Source of the DNA: Candidatus Omnitrophota bacterium
GTDB taxonomy: Bacteria > Omnitrophota > Gorgyraeia > Duberdicusellales > 4484-171
DNA length: 50,676 nt
Reading direction: 5' to 3'
Assembly (NCBI GenBank): GCA_023227945.1
Contig: JALOCC010000010.1
Span: 1 to 50,676, forward strand
Part shown: positions 1 through 8,674 of the stretch, in pieces
Position numbering within the stretch: the first letter of the stretch is position 1
How the letters are laid out: each line of letters starts with the position of its first letter
Position numbers and translations under genes: made by a program
Notes under the pieces: model-generated
Told to the model about the DNA's origin: nothing
Database searches by the model: none
Seen by the model: the letters and a program-made list of their open reading frames with translations, nothing else

Positions 1-1
1 G

Positions 2-235
2 ATAAGCGTAAAAGAAGTAAGAATTATTACTGACAAATTCTCCGGCAGGTCTAAAGGTTTTGGCTTTGCGGAGTTTGAAACCGAAGAACAAGCTCAACAG
101 GCAATAGATGCTTTGAACGAGCAGGAACTAAACGGAAGAAAGATGACAGTAAACAAAGCCCGCAAAATGGAGCCACGAAGCAATAACTTCGGCGGCGGCG
201 GAAGAAACTCAGGTTACAGAGAAAAAAGATACTAA
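2..235 (+). CDS. RRM-domain RNA-binding protein, 3' part
   Basis: This is the C-terminal 77 residues of a small RNA-binding protein whose start lies left of the window. The frame is open from base 2 to a TAA at 233-235. It contains the RNP1 core KGFGFAEF, followed by the usual helix (EEQAQQAIDALN) and the last strand with LNGRKMTVNKA. After that comes a short Gly/Arg-rich tail with a GGGG run. This is the layout of bacterial RbpA-type cold-inducible single-RRM proteins, which bind single-stranded RNA. A strong hairpin follows the stop codon, so the gene is probably the last of its transcript. The missing part should carry RNP2. Confidence 0.9.
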   Translation: MSVKEVRIITDKFSGRSKGFGFAEFETEEQAQQAIDALNEQELNGRKMTVNKARKMEPRSNNFGGGGRNSGYREKRY

Positions 236-265
236 TTATTGAAAAAACGATCGCAGTTAACGAAC

Positions 266-304
266 CGAGGATAGAAGAAAAGGCCGTTTTCTCTTCTATC
301 CTCG
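266..304 (+). terminator. Hairpin terminator after the RRM gene
   Basis: The arm CGAGGATAGAAGA pairs with TCTTCTATCCTCG around a short loop, about 30 bp after the RRM stop. It is followed by a pyrimidine-rich stretch containing TTTTT. This fits a Rho-independent terminator, although the T tract is about 14 bases past the stem. The rest of the gap up to 483 is AT-rich and I see no gene in it. Confidence 0.65.
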
Positions 305-483
305 TTCCTCTCTCTTCTCTTTTTATGAAACTCAAATCTATAAAAGTTAATTAGCTAACTCCCCTCAAAAGATTACCCACCCTCAATAAATATCATAAAA
401 ATTTAAAATCAGATTTATATTTTTTAATTGAAGAAAAGGTTTAATGAAGTATTGTATCTACGGAATGTATTACTAACATACGC

Positions 484-852
484 TCATTTTTGATGCTGTT
501 TTACACCTTTTAAAGATTCAATGGCCTTTATGGCCTCTTCTTTTGTTAATTCATCAACCTTGGTTTTATGATAATACTTGTGCAAAAAGTTGTTAAGATG
601 CTCCTCTTCCCAGCCGAGTTTATTGGCAAGATATTTAATAAATATTTTTTGTTTTATGGTAAGGCCATGAGGGTTAACCTGGTAATATTTACTGCGGACG
701 AAGTAGTTCATCAGTTTTTTGAAACCAGCTTCGTCCAGGTCTTTTGAGCTGTTTACACTGGCAACATCCTGCAAAATTTTTCTGTATTCACTATCAGCCA
801 GGCCTAATTCTTTTTTAACGATATGGATAATTGCTAATTTCTTTTTGTCCAT
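484..852 (-). CDS. GemA-like protein (DUF1018 family)
   Basis: The 122-aa protein has the pattern of the Mu GemA/DUF1018 family. An N-terminal helix KLAIIHIVKKELGLADSEYR is followed by an ILQDVASVNSSKDLDEAGFKKLM segment. The C-terminal half contains TIKQKIFIKYLANKLGW and ends in an LTKEEAIKAIESLK helix. In phage Mu, GemA modulates host gene expression and DNA topology. Copies in bacterial chromosomes often lie in prophage remnants. No other phage gene is visible here, so this is an orphan. The ATG start at 852 has an AAGGTG ribosome-binding site just upstream. The family assignment is from pattern recall and the cellular role here is unknown. Confidence 0.65.
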   Translation of the reverse strand: MDKKKLAIIHIVKKELGLADSEYRKILQDVASVNSSKDLDEAGFKKLMNYFVRSKYYQVNPHGLTIKQKIFIKYLANKLGWEEEHLNNFLHKYYHKTKVDELTKEEAIKAIESLKGVKQHQK

Positions 853-881
853 GGAACACCTTAATGTGTTTATTCAGTGAC

Positions 882-987
882 ATCCGCCCTACTTCGCCAA
901 GGCTTCGAAGGGCGTCCTTCGTAGCTTTATGCGAAGGAGGACGCCGAAGCCCTACCAGCCATAACAAGGAGAAGGGCGTAGGCGGAT
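882..987. repeat. Nested palindromic intergenic repeat
   Basis: The gap between the GH1 gene and the GemA-like gene is largely self-complementary. The outer arms are ATCCGCCCTAC and GTAGGCGGAT. The inner arms, GGCTTCG...GGCGTCCTTCG and CGAAGGAGGACGCC.GAAGCC, pair around a short loop. It could fold as a long hairpin in RNA and act as a transcript end for the GH1 gene, but it has no T tract. Confidence 0.7.
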
Positions 988-996
988 AAATAATTT

Positions 997-2229
997 TTAT
1001 TTCAAAATACCGTTCTTACAAACCTCCGCAAATTTTTTAGCGCTTTTTCTTATGGTTCTTTTGTAAGTTTTATAATTAATGCCGACAATCCCAAACCGTG
1101 GCGCAAAACCCTTATCCCACTCAAAATTATCCATAAGCGACCAATAAAGATAACCTATAACCTTAACCCCCTTCCTCATCGCACGGTGAATATATTTTAA
1201 GTGGTCATGTATATATTTCCAGCGCTGGCCATCATCATACGTGCAGATACCGTTTTCCGTTATCATTATCGGCAAATTGTATTTTTTAAGTTCTAAAAGC
1301 ACGTCATACAGCCCTTTTGGATAGATATCCCAGCCAAGGGAATTTTTGCTGATACGATGGTGTTTTTTCTCACAAGTATCCATTGCCATGTTGCCTGCAC
1401 CTAACTGTTTAATAGCCACCACCTGCCGCGAATAATAGTTAATGCCGATAAAATCAAGCGGCATACGCTTTAAGAAATTACCCATGGATATTCTTTCAAG
1501 GAATCCTATGTTATATACTTTAGCGCGCAAATATGCAGCAAGACGGTTGCGTAAACTATGCTTACAGGGCACAAAAGCCATTACATTATGAGCAATGCTG
1601 ACTTTTGGTTTGTTAAGATGCAATCCTTTATAAATATTATGTATGAGGTGATAGGCTTTAATATGGGCTAAAGCCAGGTGCTCCTCTACATACGCTGCTT
1701 TAAGCAATGATTTTTTCTGAGGCGGCCACACTCCAAGAATATAAGCGTGCGATATAAATATTGTCGGTTCGTTTATGGTAATCCAATACCGGACGTGCTT
1801 TGCCAGAGCACGCACAACAAAGTTACAGTAACGTAAGTAGCGCTCAACTGAATGTTGGTTCTCCCAGCCTCCTCGCTTTGTAAACCAGATTGGGTTTGTA
1901 AAATGATGCAGCGTAACCACCGGCTCAATGTTACGTTTCTTTAGCGCCAAGATAACATCAAGATAATGCTGTAATTCCTTATGGGAAAATTTTCCCTCGT
2001 AAGGCTCAATGCGGCTCCATTCTATAGAGAAACGGTGGGCATTGTGGTTGAGGCTTTTAGCGATGTCAAAGTCGTGTTCGTAAAGCCCATAGTGGCGGCA
2101 GGCATCCCCTGATATTGTTTTTCCGGCCTTCTTTTCCCATTGCCACCAATCGCAATTTTTATTGTTACCTTCGACCTGATAGGAAGATGTTGCCGCGCCC
2201 CATAAAAAATCTTTTGGAAATTTAAACAT
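997..2229 (-). CDS. Family 1 glycoside hydrolase (beta-glucosidase-like)
   Basis: A 410-aa GH1 enzyme that hydrolyses beta-linked glycosides with retention of configuration. The N-terminal motif FPKDFLWGAATSSYQVEG is the family hallmark. The acid/base Glu is E154 in TINEP and the nucleophile is E325 in ITENG. The C-terminal YWSLMDNFEWDKGF (about residues 362-374) forms part of the sugar-binding site. No signal peptide is seen, so it is likely cytoplasmic. At 410 residues it is somewhat short for the family (usually about 440-480), but both catalytic residues are intact. The exact sugar cannot be read from sequence. It is divergent from the flippase gene, across a repeat-containing gap. Confidence 0.93.
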   Translation of the reverse strand: MFKFPKDFLWGAATSSYQVEGNNKNCDWWQWEKKAGKTISGDACRHYGLYEHDFDIAKSLNHNAHRFSIEWSRIEPYEGKFSHKELQHYLDVILALKKRNIEPVVTLHHFTNPIWFTKRGGWENQHSVERYLRYCNFVVRALAKHVRYWITINEPTIFISHAYILGVWPPQKKSLLKAAYVEEHLALAHIKAYHLIHNIYKGLHLNKPKVSIAHNVMAFVPCKHSLRNRLAAYLRAKVYNIGFLERISMGNFLKRMPLDFIGINYYSRQVVAIKQLGAGNMAMDTCEKKHHRISKNSLGWDIYPKGLYDVLLELKKYNLPIMITENGICTYDDGQRWKYIHDHLKYIHRAMRKGVKVIGYLYWSLMDNFEWDKGFAPRFGIVGINYKTYKRTIRKSAKKFAEVCKNGILK

Positions 2230-2299
2230 AATAAGATTATATCATTATCTGGCGCAAAGGACAAACTCCAGTAAAAACATAGATGATTTCAGATGGAAA

Positions 2300-2480
2300 T
2301 ATTAGTTAAACGGTTGCGGTTGCCTGCCCGCCAGAGGCGGGCGAGCTTGTCACGGTCACGTCGAACGTTAAGCATCATTTGAAACTTAACCGATAAACGA
2401 TAGACGAAACTAGCCGCGTAACCGCTGAACGAATGACGACGCATAGCGTCGGTGTAGGAGTAAAAAATTCAGAATACTCC
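2300..2480. repeat. Intergenic palindrome and short-repeat cluster
   Basis: The 298-bp gap between the divergent GH1 and flippase genes contains a perfect palindrome, GCCCGCC-AGA-GGCGGGC, at 2326-2342. It is flanked by scattered short words (CGGTTGCGG, CGATAGACGA, CGTAACCG) that recur in the gap at 16.2-16.4 kb. Promoters for both genes should lie here, but I cannot point to convincing -35/-10 boxes. Confidence 0.6.
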
Positions 2481-2527
2481 ATAATCGCATACTTGACTTC
2501 CCATTTAAAACAATATAAATTAAAAGT

Positions 2528-3814
2528 ATGAAGTCTTTAATAAGGCTGATTAAAAAAACTTATGGGATGGCGCATCCGGACGAACGTAAAGTCGTAATGC
2601 ACAACGTGGCTTCGCTTTCTATATTGCAGATAATAACCTACGCCCTTCCGGTTATTATAATACCTTATCTTTTTAGGGTCCTTGGCGCGGAAAAATTCGG
2701 CCTCATTGCTTTTGCCCAGGCGCTGACGCAGTATTTTATGATTCTTACGGATTACGGCTTTAGTATTACCGCGACAAAAGAAATTTCTCTCTGCCAGCAA
2801 GAACACGCTAAAGTATGCAAGGCATTTTCTTCGGTGATGACGGTAAAAATTGCCCTGGCTTTTTTAAGCTTTTTGATACTTTGCGCAATTATCTATTTTA
2901 TCCCAAAATTTAGAGCAGACTGGATGGTTTATATTTTAAGTTTCGGCGCGGTAGCAGGAAACACAATTTTTCCTGTCTGGTTTTTCCAAGGCACGGAAAA
3001 GATGAAATATATTACTATTTTAAATGTTGCCGGCGGGTTTACTTTGGCAATTCTTATTTTTTTATTTATAAAAGTCCCGGGAGATTACCTTAAAGTTGCA
3101 TTCATAAACTCCGTTGTAGCTTTGACAACCGGGCTGATTAGCCAATATATAGTTTTTAAAAGATTCCGGATAGCCTATAAATTCGAGGGGTATAAAAGCT
3201 TAAGGCAGCAGCTTAAAGCCGGTTGGGATATTTTTATTTCAGTTGCTGCGATAAACGCTTATACCAATACGCGCGTCTTTATCCTCGGCCTGCTTACCAA
3301 TAATACCGTAACCGGTTTTTATTCAATCGCTGAGAAAATCGCCAGCGCCTGCCAAACCTTTCCTCTTGATTCTTTCTCACAGGCAATATTTCCGCGGCTG
3401 AATAAAATATTCCAAAAAAATAAACTAAAAGCATTTACGCTGATGCAGCAGATACAGCGGATAACAACGATTATTTCTTTAATCTGCCTGCCAATTATTT
3501 TCGTCTTTGCCGATTTAATTATCAGAATTGCCTGCGGCACAACCCCCACGGAATCAGTACTTGCCTTAAGGCTTTTGTTAATCTCTGTATTTTTTGTGGC
3601 AATTAACGCCTTCCGCGTGCAGTTTTTGGTTGTCTGCGGAAAAACTTATATTTATTCAAGAATTCACGTAATTATGGCGATGTTAGGCCTACCTTTAATA
3701 TTTCTCCTTGTATATTCTTTTTCTTATATGGGAGCAGCAGCGGCAACGATTGTGCTTGAGGCAGGAATTTTTATTATTACTTATTTTACGGTAAGAAAAC
3801 TTAAGTTTTCTTAA
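2528..3814 (+). CDS. Polysaccharide flippase (Wzx/MOP family)
   Basis: A 428-aa polytopic inner-membrane protein of the MOP flippase superfamily, polysaccharide biosynthesis branch. These proteins move lipid-linked oligosaccharides across the membrane for O-antigen, capsule or exopolysaccharide assembly. The N-terminal part has the family pattern LPYLFRVLGAEKFGLIAFAQ, with variants (here IIPYLFRVLG), followed by YFMILTDYGFSITATKEIS. About twelve hydrophobic segments follow and the chain ends with YFTVRKLKFS. It is one of two plus-strand genes and has no polysaccharide gene cluster beside it, so its substrate is unknown. The start at the ATG at 2528 lacks a clear ribosome-binding site. Confidence 0.88.
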   Translation: MKSLIRLIKKTYGMAHPDERKVVMHNVASLSILQIITYALPVIIIPYLFRVLGAEKFGLIAFAQALTQYFMILTDYGFSITATKEISLCQQEHAKVCKAFSSVMTVKIALAFLSFLILCAIIYFIPKFRADWMVYILSFGAVAGNTIFPVWFFQGTEKMKYITILNVAGGFTLAILIFLFIKVPGDYLKVAFINSVVALTTGLISQYIVFKRFRIAYKFEGYKSLRQQLKAGWDIFISVAAINAYTNTRVFILGLLTNNTVTGFYSIAEKIASACQTFPLDSFSQAIFPRLNKIFQKNKLKAFTLMQQIQRITTIISLICLPIIFVFADLIIRIACGTTPTESVLALRLLLISVFFVAINAFRVQFLVVCGKTYIYSRIHVIMAMLGLPLIFLLVYSFSYMGAAAATIVLEAGIFIITYFTVRKLKFS

Positions 3815-3818
3815 ATTA

Positions 3819-3898
3819 ACACCGCAAAGGCGCAAAGAAGACGCAAAAACGCAAAAGATTTTTTTGCGACTTTGCGGATTTTTGCGTTTTTGCGGTGT
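3819..3898. terminator. Inverted short-repeat hairpin between convergent genes
   Basis: The gap between the two stop codons is one large inverted repeat. ACACCGCAAA and following CGCAAA units on the left match TTTGCGTTTTTGCGGTGT on the right. T-rich and A-rich tracts sit inside and beside it. It lies 5 bp after the flippase stop and 6 bp before the cstA stop, so a bidirectional terminator is the natural reading. The tandem CGCAAA-type units make it look like the other short-repeat hairpins of this window. Confidence 0.7.
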
Positions 3899-3904
3899 AA
3901 ATTT

Positions 3905-5584
3905 TTATAAGGAAGGCTTCTTCGATGAGAAAACCTGCTTAGCTTCCCAGATAAACATAAAGCTTAAGCTTAAAAGCAAAATCCCACATATTCCGGAAAG
4001 CATTATATCGCTTGAAGGCAGAGACTTACCCCAACCAACAACAAGCGACTTTATAAAAGGAATAATCAACTGAACCAATGAGCACAGAGTAACTACAAAC
4101 ATAAATATCATTGGAAGTATAGCTATCCTTGTTCTTTTACCCATATGCATAAGCCACACTGAAACTGCCAGCAGAATGAAACTGGCAAGCAATTGATTAC
4201 TTGTGCCAAAAATCGGCCAGGCAACCAGGTAACCCTTTTCTTTTGCCAGCATAAGGAAAAAAAACGGAACTGCAACACTAATGATACCCGCGAGTATCAT
4301 TCCTTTTTTTGAACTCCAGCCCATAAGCTCCTGCAGGCAATAGCGGGCAAGCCTGGTGCAGACATCCAAAGTATCATAGACAAAAGTAGAAAACGCAAGC
4401 AGAGCAAAAGCAAACGCAGCTCCGTAAGGTATTTTAATAAGCCCTAAATACCTGGCAATACCGTGGGCGTAAATTAAGTTCGGGTCTGATTTTAAAATCG
4501 TGCTCGCCTTTGGCAGCATCATAACTGTAGCAATAGCCAGTACGGCAACTAACCCCTCCAAAAGCATTGCGCCGTAGGCAATGGGGACACTGTCGCTTTC
4601 ATGTTTAAGCTGCTTTGAGGTTGTTCCGGAGCTGACAATACCATGAAAACCCGAGCAGGCTCCGCAGGCAACCGTAATAAATAAAAGCGGAAAAATATTT
4701 TTCCCGTTTACGCTGCTTACAAGGCCGTTAAGATTAAACGCGGGAAATTCTATTTTAAATCCACCGAACAACGCGCCGATAAGCCCGATTGTAATAACCA
4801 GATATAAAAACCATCCACCCAAAAACCCTCGAGGCTGCAGAAGCAGCCATACCGGAATAAGCGATGCCGCCAAACAATACAATAAAATTATCATATCCCA
4901 TTGTTTTACGGAAAAAACATTAAAAGCATTGAGTATCGCTTGCGGAAGATGCGGGCCGCCCCAGATAATAAAAAGCAATAACGGCAAAAATATCGCGGTT
5001 ACATACAAAAGTTTTACCTTAAACTTATAAAGCAAAACCCCCATTGCCATCGCCAGGAATAAATATAAAACCGAAGAAGCTGCAACCGCAGGGCCAAAAT
5101 TTGCCCCTTCAATTGTAGTTTTAAAAGTATGCGCGGTAATATCCGTAAAGGCAATAATCACATAGACTAAAGCCAGCCAGACAAAGACAAGGAAAAATTT
5201 ATAAGAGCGGCCAGGCATATATTTTTTAACAATCTCGCCGATTGAAGCTCCATCGTGCCTGACTGAAGCAACCAGGGCAAAGAAATCATGCGCTCCTCCG
5301 ATAAAAATTGCACCCAGCACAATCCAGATAAGCGCCGGCAACCAGCCAAACCAAAGGCAGGCTAATACCGGCCCAACTATCGGCCCGGCTGCAGCAATTG
5401 CGGAAAAATGCTGGCCCAAAAGTAGCGTATGTTTTGCCGGAACATAATCTATGCCGTCATTAATTTTACAGGCAGGAGTAATTGAGTCATTATTAAGCGT
5501 AACTCTTCTGCCTAAAAACCTTCCGTAAAAAATATAGGCGATTAAAAAAATAACTATAACTATACTTACCAGAATGCTAATCAT
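3905..5584 (-). CDS. cstA: Carbon starvation protein A (peptide/pyruvate transporter)
   Basis: A 559-aa polytopic membrane protein of the CstA family. Characterised members import peptides or pyruvate, and in enterobacteria they are induced on carbon starvation. The diagnostic segment FSAIAAAGPIVGPVLAC, followed by GAIFIGGAHDF, lies in the first 120 residues. About 14-16 hydrophobic helices follow, with the family segment ACGACSGFHGIVSSGTTSKQ near the middle. It is shorter than E. coli CstA (about 700 aa), as many non-enterobacterial members are. The next gene upstream is the ClC channel, 43 bp away on the same strand, so the two may be co-transcribed. Confidence 0.92.
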   Translation of the reverse strand: MISILVSIVIVIFLIAYIFYGRFLGRRVTLNNDSITPACKINDGIDYVPAKHTLLLGQHFSAIAAAGPIVGPVLACLWFGWLPALIWIVLGAIFIGGAHDFFALVASVRHDGASIGEIVKKYMPGRSYKFFLVFVWLALVYVIIAFTDITAHTFKTTIEGANFGPAVAASSVLYLFLAMAMGVLLYKFKVKLLYVTAIFLPLLLFIIWGGPHLPQAILNAFNVFSVKQWDMIILLYCLAASLIPVWLLLQPRGFLGGWFLYLVITIGLIGALFGGFKIEFPAFNLNGLVSSVNGKNIFPLLFITVACGACSGFHGIVSSGTTSKQLKHESDSVPIAYGAMLLEGLVAVLAIATVMMLPKASTILKSDPNLIYAHGIARYLGLIKIPYGAAFAFALLAFSTFVYDTLDVCTRLARYCLQELMGWSSKKGMILAGIISVAVPFFFLMLAKEKGYLVAWPIFGTSNQLLASFILLAVSVWLMHMGKRTRIAILPMIFMFVVTLCSLVQLIIPFIKSLVVGWGKSLPSSDIMLSGICGILLLSLSFMFIWEAKQVFSSKKPSL

Positions 5585-5627
5585 GTTTTATTTAGTTATA
5601 TATTTACCCTAATTTCCGATACGATAG

Positions 5628-6893
5628 CTACGACTTTTCCACTTCCTGCCCCAGTTTAATGTTTAAATAGCGTGACTTTCTTATTCCTAATACCTGCGAG
5701 GGGTAGACGCTGCGATGGCCGGTAATAAAAAAACTTATTACGCAGGCAATAGCCGCATAAGGAGCGATTTGCGGACCGAATAATTCTATAGCCATAATGC
5801 TTGCGGCAATCGGTGTATTTGCCGCACCCGCAAGAACTGCCACTAATCCGATTGAAGCAAAAAGTATTGTGTTTAAACTAAATATTTTTGCAAAAAGCAA
5901 GCCCGCGGTAGCGCCTATAAAAAATATCGGTGTTACTACCCCCCCGCTCCCGCCAAAATTTAAAGTAATGCTGGTTGTTATTGTTTTAAGAATAAAAGCA
6001 TACCATGGCTCCATGGCCCCTTTAAGCGAAGATTCAATCGTATTAATTCCTAAACCAAGATACTTATCTGAAAATGATAACGCTATCACGATAAGAAGTA
6101 AGCCTCCTATGATGCTTTTAAGCCATTCTTTTAATCTTATCCTGGAAGCAATATACTTGCCAAAAGAAAGCATCTCAATAAGAAAAAATGCACAAAGCCC
6201 AAAGAATACTCCGGACAAAATGACTTCTACAAAAATAGTTTTTCCAAATGCCGGTATAAGCTCGATAGGATAAGTAAAATACTTAATTCCAAAGGCGACA
6301 GAAACATTGTAGCTGATTATACCGGCAATAAATGACGGTAAAATAACATCATACAGGATACTGCCGATGAAAAGAACCTCTACTCCGAAGATTGCGCCGG
6401 CTATAGGCGTTCCGAATACAGAAGCAAATCCTGCGCTGATACCGCAAATTACCAGTTTTTTACGGTCGTAATCATCGAATTTAAAAATTCTGCTAAAGAA
6501 TGATGCGAGGCCTGCGCCTATCTGCGCACAAGGGCCCTCTTTGCCGGCGGAACCGCCAAATGCTATGGTAATAACAGTAGCTATAAGTTTAATTGGAACA
6601 ACGGCAAGTTTTATAACGCCTGCTCTTTTATGTATAGCCTCTATAACCTTTTCCGTACCATGGCCTTTGGCATCGGGCGCAAATTTCTTTATGATAAACC
6701 AGCTTAAAAAAAGTGCACAGGGAAGCAAGAAAAAATAACGGGTATTCTGCCTTACCATAAGGGTAGTTTTATTCAATGCTGTTAAAAAAATAGCTGTAGC
6801 TACCCCAACAATAATACCGATAAAAGTTGCCAGGATTACCCATCTAAAAACACTATAAAATATGGCTCTTTGTTCTCGTAAACGTTTCTTCAT
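5628..6893 (-). CDS. ClC-family chloride channel or H+/Cl- antiporter
   Basis: A 421-aa membrane protein of the voltage-gated chloride channel family. The motif GSAGKEGPCAQIG contains the GxEGP sequence with the gating glutamate. FGGSGGVVTPIFFIGATAG corresponds to the later ion-pathway helix. The first selectivity-filter motif, usually GSGIP, is degenerate here (KGHGTE), which occurs in some bacterial branches. No CBS domains follow the membrane part. The ATG at 6893 has an AAAAAGGA ribosome-binding site. Whether it is a channel or an exchanger cannot be decided from sequence. It probably shares a transcript with cstA. Confidence 0.9.
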   Translation of the reverse strand: MKKRLREQRAIFYSVFRWVILATFIGIIVGVATAIFLTALNKTTLMVRQNTRYFFLLPCALFLSWFIIKKFAPDAKGHGTEKVIEAIHKRAGVIKLAVVPIKLIATVITIAFGGSAGKEGPCAQIGAGLASFFSRIFKFDDYDRKKLVICGISAGFASVFGTPIAGAIFGVEVLFIGSILYDVILPSFIAGIISYNVSVAFGIKYFTYPIELIPAFGKTIFVEVILSGVFFGLCAFFLIEMLSFGKYIASRIRLKEWLKSIIGGLLLIVIALSFSDKYLGLGINTIESSLKGAMEPWYAFILKTITTSITLNFGGSGGVVTPIFFIGATAGLLFAKIFSLNTILFASIGLVAVLAGAANTPIAASIMAIELFGPQIAPYAAIACVISFFITGHRSVYPSQVLGIRKSRYLNIKLGQEVEKS

Positions 6894-7004
6894 ATTAGTT
6901 CCTTTTTAAAAATAGTATTTTACTGCTATGGGGAGAAAATTACAACTCTCGACAGGATGCCAACTATGGGATATGGCTTAGCTTATATTTGCAGGAAAAA
7001 ATAA

Positions 7005-7496
7005 TTATATTCCTGCGCAGAATTTTACTGAAAAGTAGCCGTTGTCACTAGCTTTAATTAAAATTTGCCAGGGATAATTTTCTTTGAAATCCTTAAACCA
7101 CACTCTGAGAATGAAAATTTTTTTATTGGAAAGTTTTGAATGCTGTAAATCTATAGTTTCAACTTTTGCTTCCAGGTTATCGAGATTAATACTGTTTTCC
7201 GTATCTTTGTTTTTTTTCGCCTCCAACGTATAACGAGGTAAAAGAAATTCCTGCGTGGGCTGAAAATCATAAAGGTCTCTTTCTGACTGGTGCGCTTTTA
7301 AAAAACCGATAAATTCATCTGCTGAGTTAATCTTAACTCCATATTTAAACCGATACTCTTTATCGCAATTAGGCCTGTTGCTTTCCGGTTTTACTTCAAA
7401 GGGATCGTTATTTTCCTGTGCCGGCAAGGGAAAACCCATATTGCCTATGAATAAAAAAATCATTACGTTTATGATTAGAAAAAACTTTTTGCTCAC
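7005..7496 (-). CDS. Exported protein of unknown function
   Basis: This 163-aa protein is not recognised. It begins with a lysine-led hydrophobic signal peptide, likely cleaved after FPLPAQ, so it should be periplasmic or secreted. The mature part is polar, with aromatic strands near the C-terminus (IFILRVWFKDFKENYPWQILIKA) and two cysteines (one in NCDKEY, one in KFCAGI) that could form a disulfide. The start is a GTG at 7494-7496, supported by GAGGAG seven bases upstream. A small inverted repeat, GCAGGAA/TTCCTGC (6991-7016), spans the stop codon and may end the transcript. Confidence 0.75.
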   Translation of the reverse strand: MSKKFFLIINVMIFLFIGNMGFPLPAQENNDPFEVKPESNRPNCDKEYRFKYGVKINSADEFIGFLKAHQSERDLYDFQPTQEFLLPRYTLEAKKNKDTENSINLDNLEAKVETIDLQHSKLSNKKIFILRVWFKDFKENYPWQILIKASDNGYFSVKFCAGI

Positions 7497-7612
7497 TTGT
7501 TTCTCCTCTTATCTACCAAATCCCATCTCGCAAAAATATTACCCAATCGACATCGGCTTAGGTAAAGAATAGGCAAAATAAATGCCGATTGCCCAAATTA
7601 CCAAGGATTTTT

Positions 7613-8143
7613 CTATTTTTCTTTAATAAGTTTTTTCAGCAAATCTTTGATTTTATTAATCTCTTTGTCATTTACAATTCCGCAAGCATAATAACGGATT
7701 ACGCCGTGCTTATCGATAATGATAAAGTTGCTGCTATTGTTCTTAGCCTTATAGGCTGAAGCCATTTTGCCGGACCAATCACCATATATAGTAATACCTT
7801 CTTTTTCAGAATTTTCGCGAAGTGCACTCTTCCAGGCACCGGAAAAAATCACACCATTGCAATTTACAATTGCGAGCCTATAAACACCTTCCTTTACTGC
7901 TTCTGGTTGCTCTTCGTAGAATTTATTTAATTCGGTTTTTAGCTTACGGTTTTTTTCTATTTCATTTTTGGTTTCATAAAATATGGTTATAACTTTGCCT
8001 TTTATATCGGAAAGGCTTAATTCTTTATTATCTCCTGACCTCACTATAAAATCCGGAGCTTTTAAACCAATTGGCTTGTCATTAGAAAAAGAAATTAGCG
8101 GTAGAAGCGAAAACATTACAGCCAAAAAGAATATTTTTTTCAT
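7613..8143 (-). CDS. Exported redoxin-like protein without CXXC
   Basis: The 176-aa protein has a signal peptide (cleavage near FS-ND) and a thioredoxin/AhpC-TSA-type fold pattern. APDFIVRSGDNKELSLSDIKGKV is followed by the strand VITIFYETKNE, and the chain ends with NFIIIDKHGVIRYYACG and a helix. At the place where TlpA-like enzymes have WCxPC the sequence is FYETKNE, so the redox-active cysteines are absent. This recalls the YtfJ-like branch. A structural or binding role is more likely than disulfide chemistry. The start at 8143 has a GGAGA ribosome-binding site. The preceding gene ends 18 bp upstream, which suggests one transcript. Confidence 0.75.
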   Translation of the reverse strand: MKKIFFLAVMFSLLPLISFSNDKPIGLKAPDFIVRSGDNKELSLSDIKGKVITIFYETKNEIEKNRKLKTELNKFYEEQPEAVKEGVYRLAIVNCNGVIFSGAWKSALRENSEKEGITIYGDWSGKMASAYKAKNNSSNFIIIDKHGVIRYYACGIVNDKEINKIKDLLKKLIKEK

Positions 8144-8161
8144 CTTGTCTCCATTATTATT

Positions 8162-8584
8162 TTAAAATTTCATCGAGAAAATATTTTTAAAATATTCTAA
8201 AGCCCGTATATCTTTTATTGTGCTCGATAAGACATATTTTCCATAACCAAATTGCGCAAGGACGTATTTGCCAAAAGCAAATTGGCCGATGGCGGTTAGT
8301 CCGGTTGCAAACTGTCCAAGCCCGAAAAGAATGCCTATGGCAAATTGGGCAATTGCAATTATACCCAGAGAAAACTGCCCTAAGGCAATCACCCCCATTC
8401 CAACCATGGTTATCGAAATTACCCCAATACCAAAAATGCCTATAGCGATTATGCCTTTTGCGATAAGTAATTTTCCTGTGTTGCTGTTTAAACCTAACGC
8501 AATGTGAACTAACGGCAAGCCGAATAAGGTTAGTTTACTCCTCCATTCAAATCCCCAGCGTAAGCAAGAAGGCAAGTTTTTCAT
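8162..8584 (-). CDS. Small membrane protein with decapeptide repeats
   Basis: This 140-aa protein of unknown function is built around about seven tandem ten-residue repeats between residues 44 and 120. The consensus is roughly G-I-I-A-I-G-Q-F-A-I, with Gly at positions 1 and 6 and Gln-Phe at 7-8. The repeats are strongly hydrophobic and could pack as membrane helices through Gly faces or form a regular solenoid. The N-terminus (NLPSCLRWGFEWRSKLTLFG) and C-terminus are polar. No ribosome-binding site is obvious before the ATG at 8584. It is followed closely by the redoxin-like gene. Confidence 0.65.
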   Translation of the reverse strand: MKNLPSCLRWGFEWRSKLTLFGLPLVHIALGLNSNTGKLLIAKGIIAIGIFGIGVISITMVGMGVIALGQFSLGIIAIAQFAIGILFGLGQFATGLTAIGQFAFGKYVLAQFGYGKYVLSSTIKDIRALEYFKNIFSMKF

Positions 8585-8674
8585 ATTTAAAACGGTTATG
8601 AATTAATTATATCTATAAATTTCTTCATATCAATACCAAAATCATAATGAATTTTTGTGCGATATCGAAGATTT

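Noticed and set aside
51..335. Minus-strand open frame over the RRM gene
   Set aside because: It overlaps the RRM coding sequence and its terminator and has a low-complexity composition; it is a shadow frame.
484..852. Prophage
   Set aside because: Only one phage-like gene is present; no integrase, capsid, portal, terminase or attachment repeats are seen.
5797..6273. Plus-strand 158-aa frame inside the ClC gene
   Set aside because: The opposite strand encodes a clear ClC channel with family motifs; this is an antisense shadow.
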